Position numbers and translations under genes: made by a program
In this document: piece by piece, positions 24,613 through 32,870 of the stretch
Layout: each line of letters begins with the position of its first letter
Numbering within the stretch: position 1 is the stretch's first letter
Notes under the pieces: model-generated
What the model was told of the DNA's origin: nothing
What the model saw: only the letters and a program-made list of their open reading frames with translations
Database searches by the model: none
Source: UBA5066 sp046331465
GTDB lineage: Bacteria; Acidobacteriota; Thermoanaerobaculia; UBA5066
Length of the DNA stretch: 64,000 nucleotides
Reading direction: 5' to 3'
Assembly: GCA_046331465.1 (NCBI GenBank)
Contig: JAXLQV010000003.1
Span: 868,001 to 932,000, forward strand

Positions 24613-25508
24613 AGCAGGGGGCCGCGTTCGCCTCGCTCCTCGACGAGGCGGTCTCGGGCCTCTGGCGCGCCCGCCGGATGACCTTCGTCTCGGTCTTCCA
24701 GATCTCGTTCTCGCTCTTCCTCGTCGGGCTCTTCCTCCTCGCCGCGGAGAACCTCGGCGGCGTCGTCGACACGCTCCGCCGCGAGACCGCGGTCACCGTC
24801 TTCCTCAAGCCGGGCGCGGACGAGGCGGCGAAGGGGGCGCTCGAGAGGAGGGCGATGGAGTCGAAGCTCGTCGCCGCCGTCCGGCGCGTCTCGCCGGAGG
24901 ACGCCCGCGCCCGCTTCGCCCGCTCGTTCGCGAGCCTCGCGGGCGCCGCGGGAACGCTCTCGGGAAACCCCTTCCCCGAGTCCGTCGAGCTCGACCTCCT
25001 CCCGGGCGCAATCTCCTCGGCCGCGCTGCGCCCCTTCCTCGCGAACCTCGCCGCGAGCCCGTCGGTCGACGAGGTGCAGTTCGACGTCGACTGGATCCGG
25101 CGCCTCCGCGGCGTCGTCCGCCTCGTCGCGGCCTCGGGCCTCGCCGCCGGCGTCCTCCTCGCCCTCGGCGCCGCCTTCACGATCGCGAACGTCGTCCGCC
25201 TGACGATCCTCCTCCACCGCGACGAGATCGAGATCCTGCGGCTCGTCGGCGCCCCGGAGGTCCTCATCCGCGGCCCGTTCCTCCTCGGCGGCGTCCTGCA
25301 GGGGCTCCTCGGCGGCCTCGTGGCGCTCGGCGTCCTGGCCGGCGCGTTCCGCGGGCTCCTCTTCTTCGTCGCCTCGACGGAGAACGTCCTCCTCGGCGTC
25401 TTCGTCGTGAGGTTCCTCTCCCCGGCCACCTGCGCCGTTCTCGTCCTCGGCGGCGTCGTCGCCGGCCTCCTCGGCGGCACGATCGCCTCGCGCCGCGAGC
25501 ACGTCTGA
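24609..25508 (+). CDS. ftsX: Cell-division permease FtsX
   Basis: A 299-residue FtsX. Four TM segments: about 22-42, 175-200, 222-245 and 265-290. The periplasmic domain (45-170) has TAVTVFLKPGADEAAKGALE and FPESVELDLLPGA, as in FtsX ectodomains that contact amidase activators such as EnvC or PcsB-type partners. LRLVGAPEVLIRGPFLLGGVLQG after the third TM is the conserved coupling region. GTG 24609 overlaps the ftsE stop by 4 bases. The cell-wall amidase gene at 43286 is a possible downstream target, but that is only an inference. Confidence 0.95.
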   Translation: MKQGAAFASLLDEAVSGLWRARRMTFVSVFQISFSLFLVGLFLLAAENLGGVVDTLRRETAVTVFLKPGADEAAKGALERRAMESKLVAAVRRVSPEDARARFARSFASLAGAAGTLSGNPFPESVELDLLPGAISSAALRPFLANLAASPSVDEVQFDVDWIRRLRGVVRLVAASGLAAGVLLALGAAFTIANVVRLTILLHRDEIEILRLVGAPEVLIRGPFLLGGVLQGLLGGLVALGVLAGAFRGLLFFVASTENVLLGVFVVRFLSPATCAVLVLGGVVAGLLGGTIASRREHV

Positions 25509-25521
25509 GGGGCGCGTCGGC

Positions 25522-26331
25522 TCAGGCGGGGTTCGCGCGCTTCAGCCGGGAGAAGACGGCCGCGCCGATCCGCGGCGGGAGGGTCCGGGGGACGAGGCGC
25601 CCCGTGAAGATCCAGGCCGAGTCGAGGAGGTTCGGGACGACGATCGCCTTCCCGCGCTCGAGCCCGCGGAGCCCCGCCTCGGCGACCGTGGCCGCCGAGA
25701 GCGACGGGAAGCGGACGCTCGCGCCGGGCGCGAGCCCCGCGACGCGGTGGAAGTCGGTCCGGGTGGTCCCCGGGCAGAGCGCGGTCACGACGACGCCCCG
25801 CCCGAGCAGCTCCTCGTGGAGCGCCTGCGAGTAGGAGAGGACGAACGCCTTCGTCGCGGAGTAGACGGCCATGTAGGGGACGGGGAGGAACGCGGCGGTC
25901 GACGCGACGTTCAGGACGTAGCCGCCCCTCCGCGCTCTCATCGGCCCGACGAGCCGGTCCGTCAGCTCGACGAGCGCGGCGACGTTCAGCCGCAGCATCC
26001 GGAGCGTCCGCTCGAGCCCCTGCTCCTCCTGCGGCCCGTAGAAGCCGAAGCCCGCGTTGTTGACGAGGAGCCCGACGGGCTTCCCCGCCCCTTCCGTCGC
26101 GGCGACGAGGCGCTCCACCGCGCCGTCCGATGCGAGGTCGAGGGCGATCGTCTCGACCGCGGCGCCGGAGACGGCGCGCAGCTCGACCGCGAGCGCCTCG
26201 AGCCGGTCGGCCGAGCGAGCGACCAGGACGAGCGGGACCTTCCGCCGCGCGAGCCCCCGCGCGATCTCCTCGCCGATGCCGGCCGAGGCGCCCGTGACGA
26301 GCGCGAAGGAACCCGCGGGGAGACCGATCAC
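25522..26331 (-). CDS. Short-chain dehydrogenase/reductase (classical SDR)
   Basis: A 269-residue classical SDR. The nucleotide loop TGASAGIG occurs near residues 12-19, NNAGFG near 90, the catalytic Ser in LNVASTAAF and the catalytic YSATK (near 157-161). These show an NAD(P)-dependent oxidoreductase. The C-terminal part after 190 is hydrophobic (LLDSAWIFTGRLVP), as in membrane-associated SDRs of lipid metabolism. GTG 26331 overlaps the stop of the FabI-like gene by 4 bases, so the two are co-translated. The substrate is unknown. Confidence 0.87.
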   Translation of the reverse strand: MIGLPAGSFALVTGASAGIGEEIARGLARRKVPLVLVARSADRLEALAVELRAVSGAAVETIALDLASDGAVERLVAATEGAGKPVGLLVNNAGFGFYGPQEEQGLERTLRMLRLNVAALVELTDRLVGPMRARRGGYVLNVASTAAFLPVPYMAVYSATKAFVLSYSQALHEELLGRGVVVTALCPGTTRTDFHRVAGLAPGASVRFPSLSAATVAEAGLRGLERGKAIVVPNLLDSAWIFTGRLVPRTLPPRIGAAVFSRLKRANPA

Positions 26332-27128
26332 CCGATCAGGTCCTCGGTCCCGTCCACGCCGAGGACGTTGCCCGTCAGCCAGGCCGTCTCCGGCCGGGCC
26401 ATCGCGACGATGACGTTCGCGACGTCCTGCGGCGTCGTGAGGCGGCCCGCCGGGTGGACCGCGAGGACGCGGTCGATCATCTGCGCGTTCCCCGGGATCT
26501 TCCGGAGCGCGGGGGTGTCGGTGACGCCGGCGCGGATCGCGTTCACCGCGATCCCCTTCGCGACGAGCTCCACCGCGAGCTGCCGGCAGTGGCTCTCGAG
26601 GGCGGCCTTCGCCGCGGAGACCGCGCCGTAGGACTGCCAGATCCGGTGCCCGCCCGCGGACGTCATCGCGAAGACGTGCGCCCCGGAGGCGAGGAGGCCG
26701 GCCGCGACGAGGTCCTGGGTCCAGTAGACGAGCGAGTGGGCCATGACGTCGAGCGTCATGTCCATCTGCGCCTGCGTCATCCGCTCCTTCTCCTCGCCGA
26801 GGAACGGCTTCAGCGTCCCGAAGGCGAGCGAGTGGAGGACGACGTCGACCGCGGGGGACTCGGGGTCGGCGGCGATCGCCTCCCGCATCCCCGCGACGAC
26901 CTCCGCGCGCTTCCCGGCGTCGGCCGCGTTCACGTTCCAGAAGATCGAGCGACCGCCGGCGTCCTCGATCTCGCCGACGATCCGCTCCACGTTCGGGAGC
27001 GTCGCGCGGCGGTCGAGGTGGACGCCGAAGACGTTCCGCCCGGCCTTCGCGAGGGCGATCGACGCCGCCTCGCCGAAACCTGAGGACGCGCCGAGGACGA
27101 GGGCCCAGTTCCGCTTCGGGTGAGACAT
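26328..27128 (-). CDS. FabI-like enoyl-ACP reductase family SDR
   Basis: A 266-residue divergent SDR. The N-terminal dinucleotide motif is LVLGASSGFG and the active site is YGAVSAAK, a Tyr-x6-Lys spacing typical of FabI-type enoyl-ACP reductases rather than the classical Tyr-x3-Lys. HSLAFGTLKPFL and VNAIRAGVTDTPALRKIPG also fit the enoyl-reductase branch. Reduction of enoyl thioesters in fatty acid synthesis is the best guess. A longer frame reaches 27239, but GATAAT (27141-27136) ends 7 bases before ATG 27128 and the protein from there has normal length, so I choose it. Confidence 0.82.
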   Translation of the reverse strand: MSHPKRNWALVLGASSGFGEAASIALAKAGRNVFGVHLDRRATLPNVERIVGEIEDAGGRSIFWNVNAADAGKRAEVVAGMREAIAADPESPAVDVVLHSLAFGTLKPFLGEEKERMTQAQMDMTLDVMAHSLVYWTQDLVAAGLLASGAHVFAMTSAGGHRIWQSYGAVSAAKAALESHCRQLAVELVAKGIAVNAIRAGVTDTPALRKIPGNAQMIDRVLAVHPAGRLTTPQDVANVIVAMARPETAWLTGNVLGVDGTEDLIG

Positions 27129-27135
27129 GGCGCGG

Positions 27136-27141
27136 ATTATC
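27136..27141 (-). promoter_or_regulatory. -10 GATAAT, leaderless start of the FabI-like gene
   Basis: GATAAT (minus strand 27141-27136) is 7 bases before the ATG at 27128. The divergent LuxR-type gene has its own TATAGT at 27161-27166, 20 bases before its ATG. Confidence 0.5.
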
Positions 27142-27186
27142 GGCACCGCCCTCCCCGCTGTATAGTCGCCCGCGGGGGCAGGTCCG

Positions 27187-27939
27187 ATGCGTTTCGAGGC
27201 GGTCCGGAGGCTTCTCGAGAGGCTCCAGACGAGCGGCAAGAAGACCCTCGAGGCCGAGGAGTACGCCGGGAACTACACCGACAGCGAGCTCGCGTTCGGC
27301 CGCCTCGTCCTCCCCCTCCTCGAGGACATGGACGCGATGAAGAAGCTCCTCGAGGACCTCTCGCGCCGCGCCCGCGCGATGCAGGTCGTCCTCGACAGGC
27401 TCCCGGTCGCCGCGCTCGTCCTCGACGCGGAGGGGGCCCTCCTCGCGATGAACTCCGCCGCCAAGTCGCACTTCGGCGGCGCCGCGATCACGTCGGCCGT
27501 CCTCCGGGCCGCCCGGCGCGCCCTCTCGGGGGACGAGGAGTCCGCCTCGACCGTCGACGACCCGAGGCGGCGGGGCGGGACGCTCCGGCTCGTGGCGGCC
27601 GACGTCGCCGAGGAGCACTCCGGCGGGCACGCGGAGAAGCCGTCCGTCGTCTTCGTCGTCTCGAACGACTCGCCGCCGCCCGTCGACGAGGCCGACCTCG
27701 TCGCGCGCTTCGACCTGACGAAGGCCGAGGCGTCGATCGTCGCCCTCGTCGCGCACGGCTTCGCGAACAAGGAGGTCGGCGAGGCGATGGGGATCTCGGT
27801 CGAGACGGTGCGGACGCACCTCTCGAGCGCGTTCCGGAAGACGGGGGCCCGCAACCGCGCCGGCCTCGCCGCCCTCGCCTACGGCGCCCGCTTCGGCCAG
27901 GGCCCGATCTCGGGCGCCTTCCCGCCGATCGAGGAGTGA
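27187..27939 (+). CDS. PAS-like sensor with LuxR-type DNA-binding domain
   Basis: A 250-residue regulator. Residues 45-75 are helical. Residues 75-160 look like a PAS-type sensor (VLDRLPVAALVLDAEGALLAMNSAA). Residues 178-245 form the LuxR-type helix-turn-helix: LTKAEASIVALVAHGFANKEVGEAMGISVETVRTHLSSAFRKTGARNRAGLAALA, with all the usual anchors. No receiver Asp is seen, so it is a one-component sensor. The ATG at 27187 follows GGGGCAGG. The homocysteine methyltransferase-like gene overlaps its stop by 4 bases, so it may regulate its own operon. The ligand is unknown. Confidence 0.85.
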   Translation: MRFEAVRRLLERLQTSGKKTLEAEEYAGNYTDSELAFGRLVLPLLEDMDAMKKLLEDLSRRARAMQVVLDRLPVAALVLDAEGALLAMNSAAKSHFGGAAITSAVLRAARRALSGDEESASTVDDPRRRGGTLRLVAADVAEEHSGGHAEKPSVVFVVSNDSPPPVDEADLVARFDLTKAEASIVALVAHGFANKEVGEAMGISVETVRTHLSSAFRKTGARNRAGLAALAYGARFGQGPISGAFPPIEE

Positions 27940-28838
27940 GCGCGCCCCTCCTTCGCGCGCGGCTCGCGGAGCGTCCTCTCCTCCTCGACGCCGCCCTCGG
28001 CACCGAGCTCGCGCGCCGGGGCGCCCCCTCCGGCCCGCCGCTCTGGAGCGCCCGCGCCGTCCTCGGGGCGCCCGAGCTCGTCCTCGCCGTCCACGCCGAG
28101 AACGTCGCCGCCGGGGCGGACGTCCTCACGGCGTGCACGTTCCGGACGCAGCCCCGCCTCCTCGGGGGGGCCGCGGTCGTCGCGACGCGGCGCGCCGTCG
28201 CCCTCGCCCGCGAGGCGGCCTCGGCGCGTCCGGGAGTCCTCGTCGCCGGCTCCGTCGCGCCCGTTGCGGACTGCTGGCGGCCGGACCTCGTCCCGGGCGA
28301 CGCCGAGCTCGACCGCCTTCACGCGCTGCACGCCGAGGCGCTCGCCGGCGCGGGCGTCGACCTCCTCCTCCTCGAGACGTTCGGGACGGCGCGCGAGTGG
28401 GTCGCCGCGGCGCGCGCCGCGACGGCGACCGGCCTCCCCGTCGTCGCCTGCGCGACGACGCGCGAGGACGGCGCGCTCCTCTCGGGGGAGCCGCTCGCCG
28501 GGGCGGCGCGCGCCCTCCTCGACCTCCCCGCGCCCCCGGTCGCCGTCGGCGTGAACTGCGTCCCGGCGCGCCGGCTCGGCGCGAGCCTCGCGATCGTCGC
28601 GGCCGCGGCGCCGGGGACCCCGCTCGCCGCCTACGGCAACACCGGGCTCCCCGTGGACGAGCCGGCCGGCCTCTTCACCGAGCCGATCGCCCCCGCCGCG
28701 TACGCCTCCGCGGCCCTCGCCTGGCTCCCGCTCGGCGCCCGCCTCGTCGGCGGCTGCTGCGGGACGCGTGCGGAGCACGTCGCCGCGCTCGCGGCGCGTC
28801 TTCGCGGGGACGACGCCTCCCCGGCCGCGACGGCCTGA
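27936..28838 (+). CDS. Homocysteine S-methyltransferase-like enzyme
   Basis: A 300-residue zinc-dependent methyltransferase of the BHMT/MmuM/MetH-N family. LLLDAALGTELARRG starts the barrel, TACTFRT near residue 70 is conserved, and the three zinc cysteines are visible as VNC (near 207) and GGCCGT (near 271-276). It transfers a methyl group, probably from S-methylmethionine or a betaine-like donor, to homocysteine to make methionine; the donor is not clear from sequence. GTG 27936 overlaps the regulator's stop. The transcript ends at a 20-bp inverted repeat. Confidence 0.87.
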   Translation: MSAPLLRARLAERPLLLDAALGTELARRGAPSGPPLWSARAVLGAPELVLAVHAENVAAGADVLTACTFRTQPRLLGGAAVVATRRAVALAREAASARPGVLVAGSVAPVADCWRPDLVPGDAELDRLHALHAEALAGAGVDLLLLETFGTAREWVAAARAATATGLPVVACATTREDGALLSGEPLAGAARALLDLPAPPVAVGVNCVPARRLGASLAIVAAAAPGTPLAAYGNTGLPVDEPAGLFTEPIAPAAYASAALAWLPLGARLVGGCCGTRAEHVAALAARLRGDDASPAATA

Positions 28839-28859
28839 CCGCGTCGCCCGGGGCCGGCC

Positions 28860-28914
28860 AGCAGGGTGCTGAAGAACTCGAGTGAGTCGCGCTGGAGTTC
28901 TTCAGCACCCTGCT
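28860..28914. repeat. 20-bp perfect inverted repeat (IS/MITE-like or terminator)
   Basis: AGCAGGGTGCTGAAGAACTC and its exact complement are separated by 15 bases. The AT-rich GGGTGCTGAAGAACT core differs from the local GC-rich style and resembles terminal inverted repeats of insertion elements. It overlaps the stop codon of the vWA gene (28913-28915) and lies 22 bases after the stop of the convergent methyltransferase gene, so it can also serve as a bidirectional terminator. Confidence 0.7.
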
Positions 28915-30790
28915 AGGGGAAGTAGCCCCGGATCGTCTTCGCGCGGAGGCCGGGCTTGCCCATCTTCACCTCGATGAGCCGGTACTCGTCCTCCTTCTTC
29001 TTCGACTCCGTGAGGTAGCTCAGGAAGTACTGCGAGCGGACCTCCGACTCGATCTTCCTGTAGATCGCGGGCAGCTCCTTCGCCCCGCCGACGAAGAAGG
29101 CCTCGCCCCCCGTGTCCTCCGCGAGCTCCTTCAGGCGCCCCTTCAGCCCCATGTCGAACATGGAGAGGTCGAGGCCGATGACGAAGATCGGGACCCCGGC
29201 GGTCCGGGCGTAGCGCTTCAGCGTCGGCCAGTCCGTCGAGGAGTGGTTGTCCTTGCCATCGGTGAGGACGACGAGCGCCTTTTTCCCCGCGAGGGAGCGG
29301 AACTGGTAGAGGCCGAGGACGACGGAATCGTGGAACGCCGTCGCGCCCCCGGCCCGCGTCTCGCCGATCGCCCGGATCAGGTCGGACCTCTTCGACGTCA
29401 TCGCCGCGAGGAGCGTCGGCCGCTCGCGGAACTCGATGACGAAGCCCTTGTCCTTCTCGCCGACGAGGTTCGTCACGAACTCCGTCGCGGCCTGCTTGAC
29501 GAGCGGCATCGCCTTGTCCATCGAGCCGGAGCCGTCGATGACGAGGCCGAGGGCCATCGGGAGCGACTCGGCGAACTCGAACGAGCCGACGCTCTGCGGG
29601 ACGCCGTCCTCGAGGACGGTGAAGTCCTCCTTCGAGAGCCCCTTCGCGAACCGCCCCGCCTCGTCGAAGACCGAGACGTTCAGCTCGACGAGGTCCACCT
29701 CGACCTTCGCGAGGAGGCGGTCGTCCCCCTTCAGCATCTTGAAGTCGGAGTACTCCTTCCCCTCCGCGTCCCACGCCGAGGCGCGCATGAGGGTCGCCTT
29801 CGCGACCTCGGAGGCGAGGAGCGTCGCCCTGTACGGGGGCGACGTCCACTCGGCGACCTTCCGGTCGTCGAGGTAGAGCTCGACCCGCTTCGCCGTCGCC
29901 CCGGCGATCGACTGGACGGCGACCTTCACCTCGGCGTCCTGCTTCCCCCTCCCCTTCGGCAGGTCGAGGACGCGGACGGCGAGCTTTGCCTCCTTCTCGT
30001 TCAGCGCCCAGGCGTCGGCGTCGACGAAGTTCCCGAGCCTGTCGAAGCCGAGCGCGCGGAGGGTCTGCTTCCGCGCGATCGTCCCGAGGTCGAGCTCGAC
30101 GGTGTACGGCGGGCGGTTGCGCGCGAGGATCAGCTTGTCGCCGAGGTGGAACTCGACGCGGGTGATCGGGGGCTTGGCCTCGCACTCGATCCGGAGGAGC
30201 CCGACCGGGACCTCGCGGTCGGGAGGGAGGAAGCGGAGGAGGCTCTGCGCGGCCGGCGTGGCGTCGCGGTTCGCCTCCTCGAGGAGGATCGCCGAGGCGC
30301 TGAGCGTGCCGGCGTCCTCGGCGCGGAACTCCGAGGTCATCTTCGGGACGGTCAGCGTCACCGCGCGGAGGGCGACGGCCTTCCCGGTCGTCGCCTCGAG
30401 CCGCAGGTTCAGCGAGATCTCGCCGGGCGGGAGCGAGCGGAGGAACGAGGCCGTCAGCGGCTTGCCGAGGTCCGCGTCGCCGAGGTCGACGTCCACCGGT
30501 TCGCGGAACGTGTCGACGACCTCGCCCGAGGGGCCCTTCGCCTCGCCGGCGACGAAGAACGGGTAGGTCCGCGGCGCGAGCTTCGCCTTCTCGCGCAGGT
30601 CGGCGCGGGAGAAGGAGAGCGTGAAGCGGACGACCGTCCTGCCGGCGCTCGAGCCGAGGAACTGCTCGCGCAGCTCGAGAGAGACCGAGACGCCGAGCGC
30701 CTCGCCCGAGGTCTGCTGGGCCGGCTGGGCCGGGGCGGCCGTCGGGAGGGCGGCGAGGAGGAGCGGGAAGAGGAAGACGACACGTCGCAC
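28913..30790 (-). CDS. Secreted VWFA-related (acidobacterial-type) protein
   Basis: A 625-residue exported protein. The signal peptide is about 1-22 (VRRVVFLFPLLLAALPTAAPA). Residues 30-360 are beta-rich repeats. Residues 395-600 form a von Willebrand A domain with a complete MIDAS: DGSGSMD, a GGATAFHD threonine and VVLTDGKDNHS. The SVFDEAGRFAKGLSKEDFTVLEDGVPQ strand before the vWA and YRLIEVKMGK after it are typical of the VWFA-related Acidobacterial family. The role is unknown, perhaps adhesion. A frame extends to 30820, but GTG 30790 has GGGAGGT 8 bases upstream. It follows the dihydrouridine synthase gene by 22 bases. Confidence 0.85.
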   Translation of the reverse strand: MRRVVFLFPLLLAALPTAAPAQPAQQTSGEALGVSVSLELREQFLGSSAGRTVVRFTLSFSRADLREKAKLAPRTYPFFVAGEAKGPSGEVVDTFREPVDVDLGDADLGKPLTASFLRSLPPGEISLNLRLEATTGKAVALRAVTLTVPKMTSEFRAEDAGTLSASAILLEEANRDATPAAQSLLRFLPPDREVPVGLLRIECEAKPPITRVEFHLGDKLILARNRPPYTVELDLGTIARKQTLRALGFDRLGNFVDADAWALNEKEAKLAVRVLDLPKGRGKQDAEVKVAVQSIAGATAKRVELYLDDRKVAEWTSPPYRATLLASEVAKATLMRASAWDAEGKEYSDFKMLKGDDRLLAKVEVDLVELNVSVFDEAGRFAKGLSKEDFTVLEDGVPQSVGSFEFAESLPMALGLVIDGSGSMDKAMPLVKQAATEFVTNLVGEKDKGFVIEFRERPTLLAAMTSKRSDLIRAIGETRAGGATAFHDSVVLGLYQFRSLAGKKALVVLTDGKDNHSSTDWPTLKRYARTAGVPIFVIGLDLSMFDMGLKGRLKELAEDTGGEAFFVGGAKELPAIYRKIESEVRSQYFLSYLTESKKKEDEYRLIEVKMGKPGLRAKTIRGYFP

Positions 30791-30812
30791 GAAGTGGACC
30801 TCCCGCGGAGTG

Positions 30813-31877
30813 TTACGCAAGAACCGGGCTGGAAGGTGCGGCCCCGGGGACCTCCGGGGTGGACACCCGACCGTCCCGCTCGTCGATCCGGAGGGCGAAG
30901 AACGACTCGACCGCCTCGAGGAACGCCTCGGGGGTCGGGAGCGACTGGATCCTCCGGCGAAGCTCGGTCCCCTTCGGCACCCCGTGCGTGTACCAGCCGG
31001 TGAACGTCTTCAGCTTCCCCATCATCCGCTTCGGGACGTCCTCCTCCGCCTCGCGGATGAGGCGGAAGTGGTGGAGGATGACGTCGCGCCGCTCCTCGAG
31101 CGTCGCGACGCGGTAGGGCCGCCCCTCGAGCAGGTCCGCCGCCTGGCGGAAGATCCACGGGTTCTTCATCGTGGCGCGGCCGATCATCACCGCGTCGCAC
31201 CCGGTTTCCCGGAACATCCGGACGACGTCCTCGGGCGTCTCCACGTCGCCGTTGCCGACGACGGGGACCCGGACCGCTTCCTTGAGCCGCGCGATCCGGC
31301 TCCAGTCGGCCCGCCCCGTGTAGAACTGCTTCGCGGTCCTCGGGTGGAGGGCGACGGCGGCGACGCCTTCCCCCTCGCAGATCTTCCCGAGCTCGACGAA
31401 GTTGACCGTCTCCTCGTTGATCCCGGCGCGGAACTTCACTGTGAGGGGCGTCGTCGGGAGCGCCCTGCGGCAGGCCTCGATGATCCCCCTCGCCCGGCCG
31501 AGGTCCCGCATGAGCCCCGCGCCCGCGCACCCTTTCAGGATCTTGTTCGCGGGGCAGCCCATGTTGATGTCGCAGGCGTCGACCCCCTCCTCCTCGACCC
31601 TCCGCGCCGCCTCCGCCATCCGCGTGGCGTCGGAGCCGTAGATCTGGATCGAGAGCGGGCGCTCTTCGGGGTGCCAGCGCATGAGCCTCTCGGTCCTGCG
31701 GGCCCCGCGGGTCAGCCCTTCCGAGGAGATGAACTCCATCGTCACGAGGCCGACGCCGCCGATCCTCCGGAGGAGGAGACGGTAGGTCCCGTCCGTGATC
31801 CCCGCCATCGGCGCGAGGACGAGCGGCGGGTCGACGGCGCAGCGGCGCGTCCCGGGGCTTTCGTAGTGGAGCGGCAT
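30813..31877 (-). CDS. dusB: tRNA-dihydrouridine synthase
   Basis: A 354-residue flavin enzyme of the DusB/NifR3 group, which reduces uridines in tRNA D-loops with NADPH. LAPMAGITDGTYRLLLRR (about 20-37) is the family start, DINMGCPANKILKGCAGAGL (near 107-126) carries the catalytic-type Cys, and IGRATMKNPWIF (near 230) is the FMN phosphate site. VPVVGNGDVETPEDV is also typical. Length and order are standard. Which of the Dus classes it belongs to is likely DusB but not proven. Confidence 0.92.
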   Translation of the reverse strand: MPLHYESPGTRRCAVDPPLVLAPMAGITDGTYRLLLRRIGGVGLVTMEFISSEGLTRGARRTERLMRWHPEERPLSIQIYGSDATRMAEAARRVEEEGVDACDINMGCPANKILKGCAGAGLMRDLGRARGIIEACRRALPTTPLTVKFRAGINEETVNFVELGKICEGEGVAAVALHPRTAKQFYTGRADWSRIARLKEAVRVPVVGNGDVETPEDVVRMFRETGCDAVMIGRATMKNPWIFRQAADLLEGRPYRVATLEERRDVILHHFRLIREAEEDVPKRMMGKLKTFTGWYTHGVPKGTELRRRIQSLPTPEAFLEAVESFFALRIDERDGRVSTPEVPGAAPSSPVLA

Positions 31878-31885
31878 CGCGTGGC

Positions 31886-31913
31886 GGGCGCGGGGAAGGG
31901 GCTCCCCGCGCCC
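31886..31913 (-). terminator. Hairpin between the secreted-protein gene and dusB
   Basis: GGGCGCGGGGA and TCCCCGCGCCC form a perfect 11-bp stem with a 6-base loop. It lies 16 bases downstream of the stop of the minus-strand gene 31929-32768 and just upstream of dusB. No T-tract follows. Confidence 0.6.
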
Positions 31914-31928
31914 GGCGCCGAGATTACG

Positions 31929-32768
31929 TCAGCTGGCCGGCGGCGCCGCCGGGGCCGGGGCGGGCGGCGGCGCCGGCTCGTCGACGACCTCGAAGTAGCC
32001 CTGAGCGAGCGCGAACGGGGCCTCGATCCGCTTCTCCCCCCTGTAGAGGGCCGCGATGAAGCCGTGCTTGCCGACCGGGACGTTCTCGAGCCAGGCCGGC
32101 TCCCAGGCCGTCAGGACCTTCTGCGGCTCCTGGTCGAGCCGGTAGACGACCTGGCACGCCTCCGGGTCGGCCGCCGGTCCGACCTTGCAGCCGGTCACGA
32201 AGAAGTCGAAGAGGATCTTCGCCGCCTCGTCCTTCCGGAACTTCCCGCGCGGGCCGTTCACGGTGATCGCCGGCTGCGTCGCGTCGAACGCGGGCTTGCC
32301 GTCCTTCTCGCCGACGACGAACGTCACGGCCGCGAAGGCGCCGTGCTCGCGGATCGACTCCTGCCAGGGGCGCTGGACGAAGGCGAGGATGTTGTGCGTC
32401 CCCTTCGGCAGCGCCGGGAAGACCCAGGGCTTGTCGATCTGGTACCAGGCCGGCAGGGCCCTGCCGTCGAGGACGAGCTGGACCTGCTGCCCCTTGCCCG
32501 TGGCCGGGTCCTTGAAGATCTCGAAGTTCTCGACCGAGACCCGCACTTCGACGCGCGCGCCCTTCGGGGCGGGCTGTCCCGGGGCGGCGGCCGGCATCGG
32601 GATCACCTCGCCCGGCGTCGGCGAGAGGATCTTCACGACGACCGGGCCCTTCGGGCCGCGCCCGTCCGGGTAACCCGGCACGGGGGACTTCGGATCGACC
32701 GGCGTCTGGGCCGAGAGCGGAAGCGTTGCGGAAAGGGCGGCGGCGAGGAGTGCGGCGTACGGCTTCAT
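31929..32768 (-). CDS. Secreted protein of unknown function
   Basis: A 279-residue protein I do not recognise. It has a clear signal peptide (1-20, cleavage near LSAQ). Residues 40-130 look like an Ig-like beta domain (VVVKILSPTPGEVI, VEVRVSVENFEIF, VQLVLDGRALP, GTHNILAFVQRPW). Two Cys in VTGCKVGPAADPEACQVVYR could form a disulfide. A Pro/Ala-rich tail ends the protein. The pattern of a stated gain (LAFVQRPW, HGFIAALYRG) with duplicated beta units suggests two related domains. The ATG has AGGAG nearby and TAGATT about 55 bases upstream. Confidence 0.65.
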   Translation of the reverse strand: MKPYAALLAAALSATLPLSAQTPVDPKSPVPGYPDGRGPKGPVVVKILSPTPGEVIPMPAAAPGQPAPKGARVEVRVSVENFEIFKDPATGKGQQVQLVLDGRALPAWYQIDKPWVFPALPKGTHNILAFVQRPWQESIREHGAFAAVTFVVGEKDGKPAFDATQPAITVNGPRGKFRKDEAAKILFDFFVTGCKVGPAADPEACQVVYRLDQEPQKVLTAWEPAWLENVPVGKHGFIAALYRGEKRIEAPFALAQGYFEVVDEPAPPPAPAPAAPPAS

Positions 32769-32870
32769 CGGCTCTGGCTCCTGGAGAGTTCGTCCCTGTT
32801 CTCGGTCGACCCGGAGGGAACGGAATCTACCAGAGGCGCCGACGGAAGGAAGCCGGAACCGCGGAGCGCG

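Noticed and set aside
27129..27239. Longer N-terminus of the FabI-like protein
   Set aside because: The added 37 residues do not fit the SDR fold and include the likely -10 of the gene.
31886..31913. Riboswitch or attenuator in front of dusB
   Set aside because: The hairpin is better explained as a terminator for the upstream gene, since it lies 16 bases after its stop and nothing else suggests a ligand-binding RNA.
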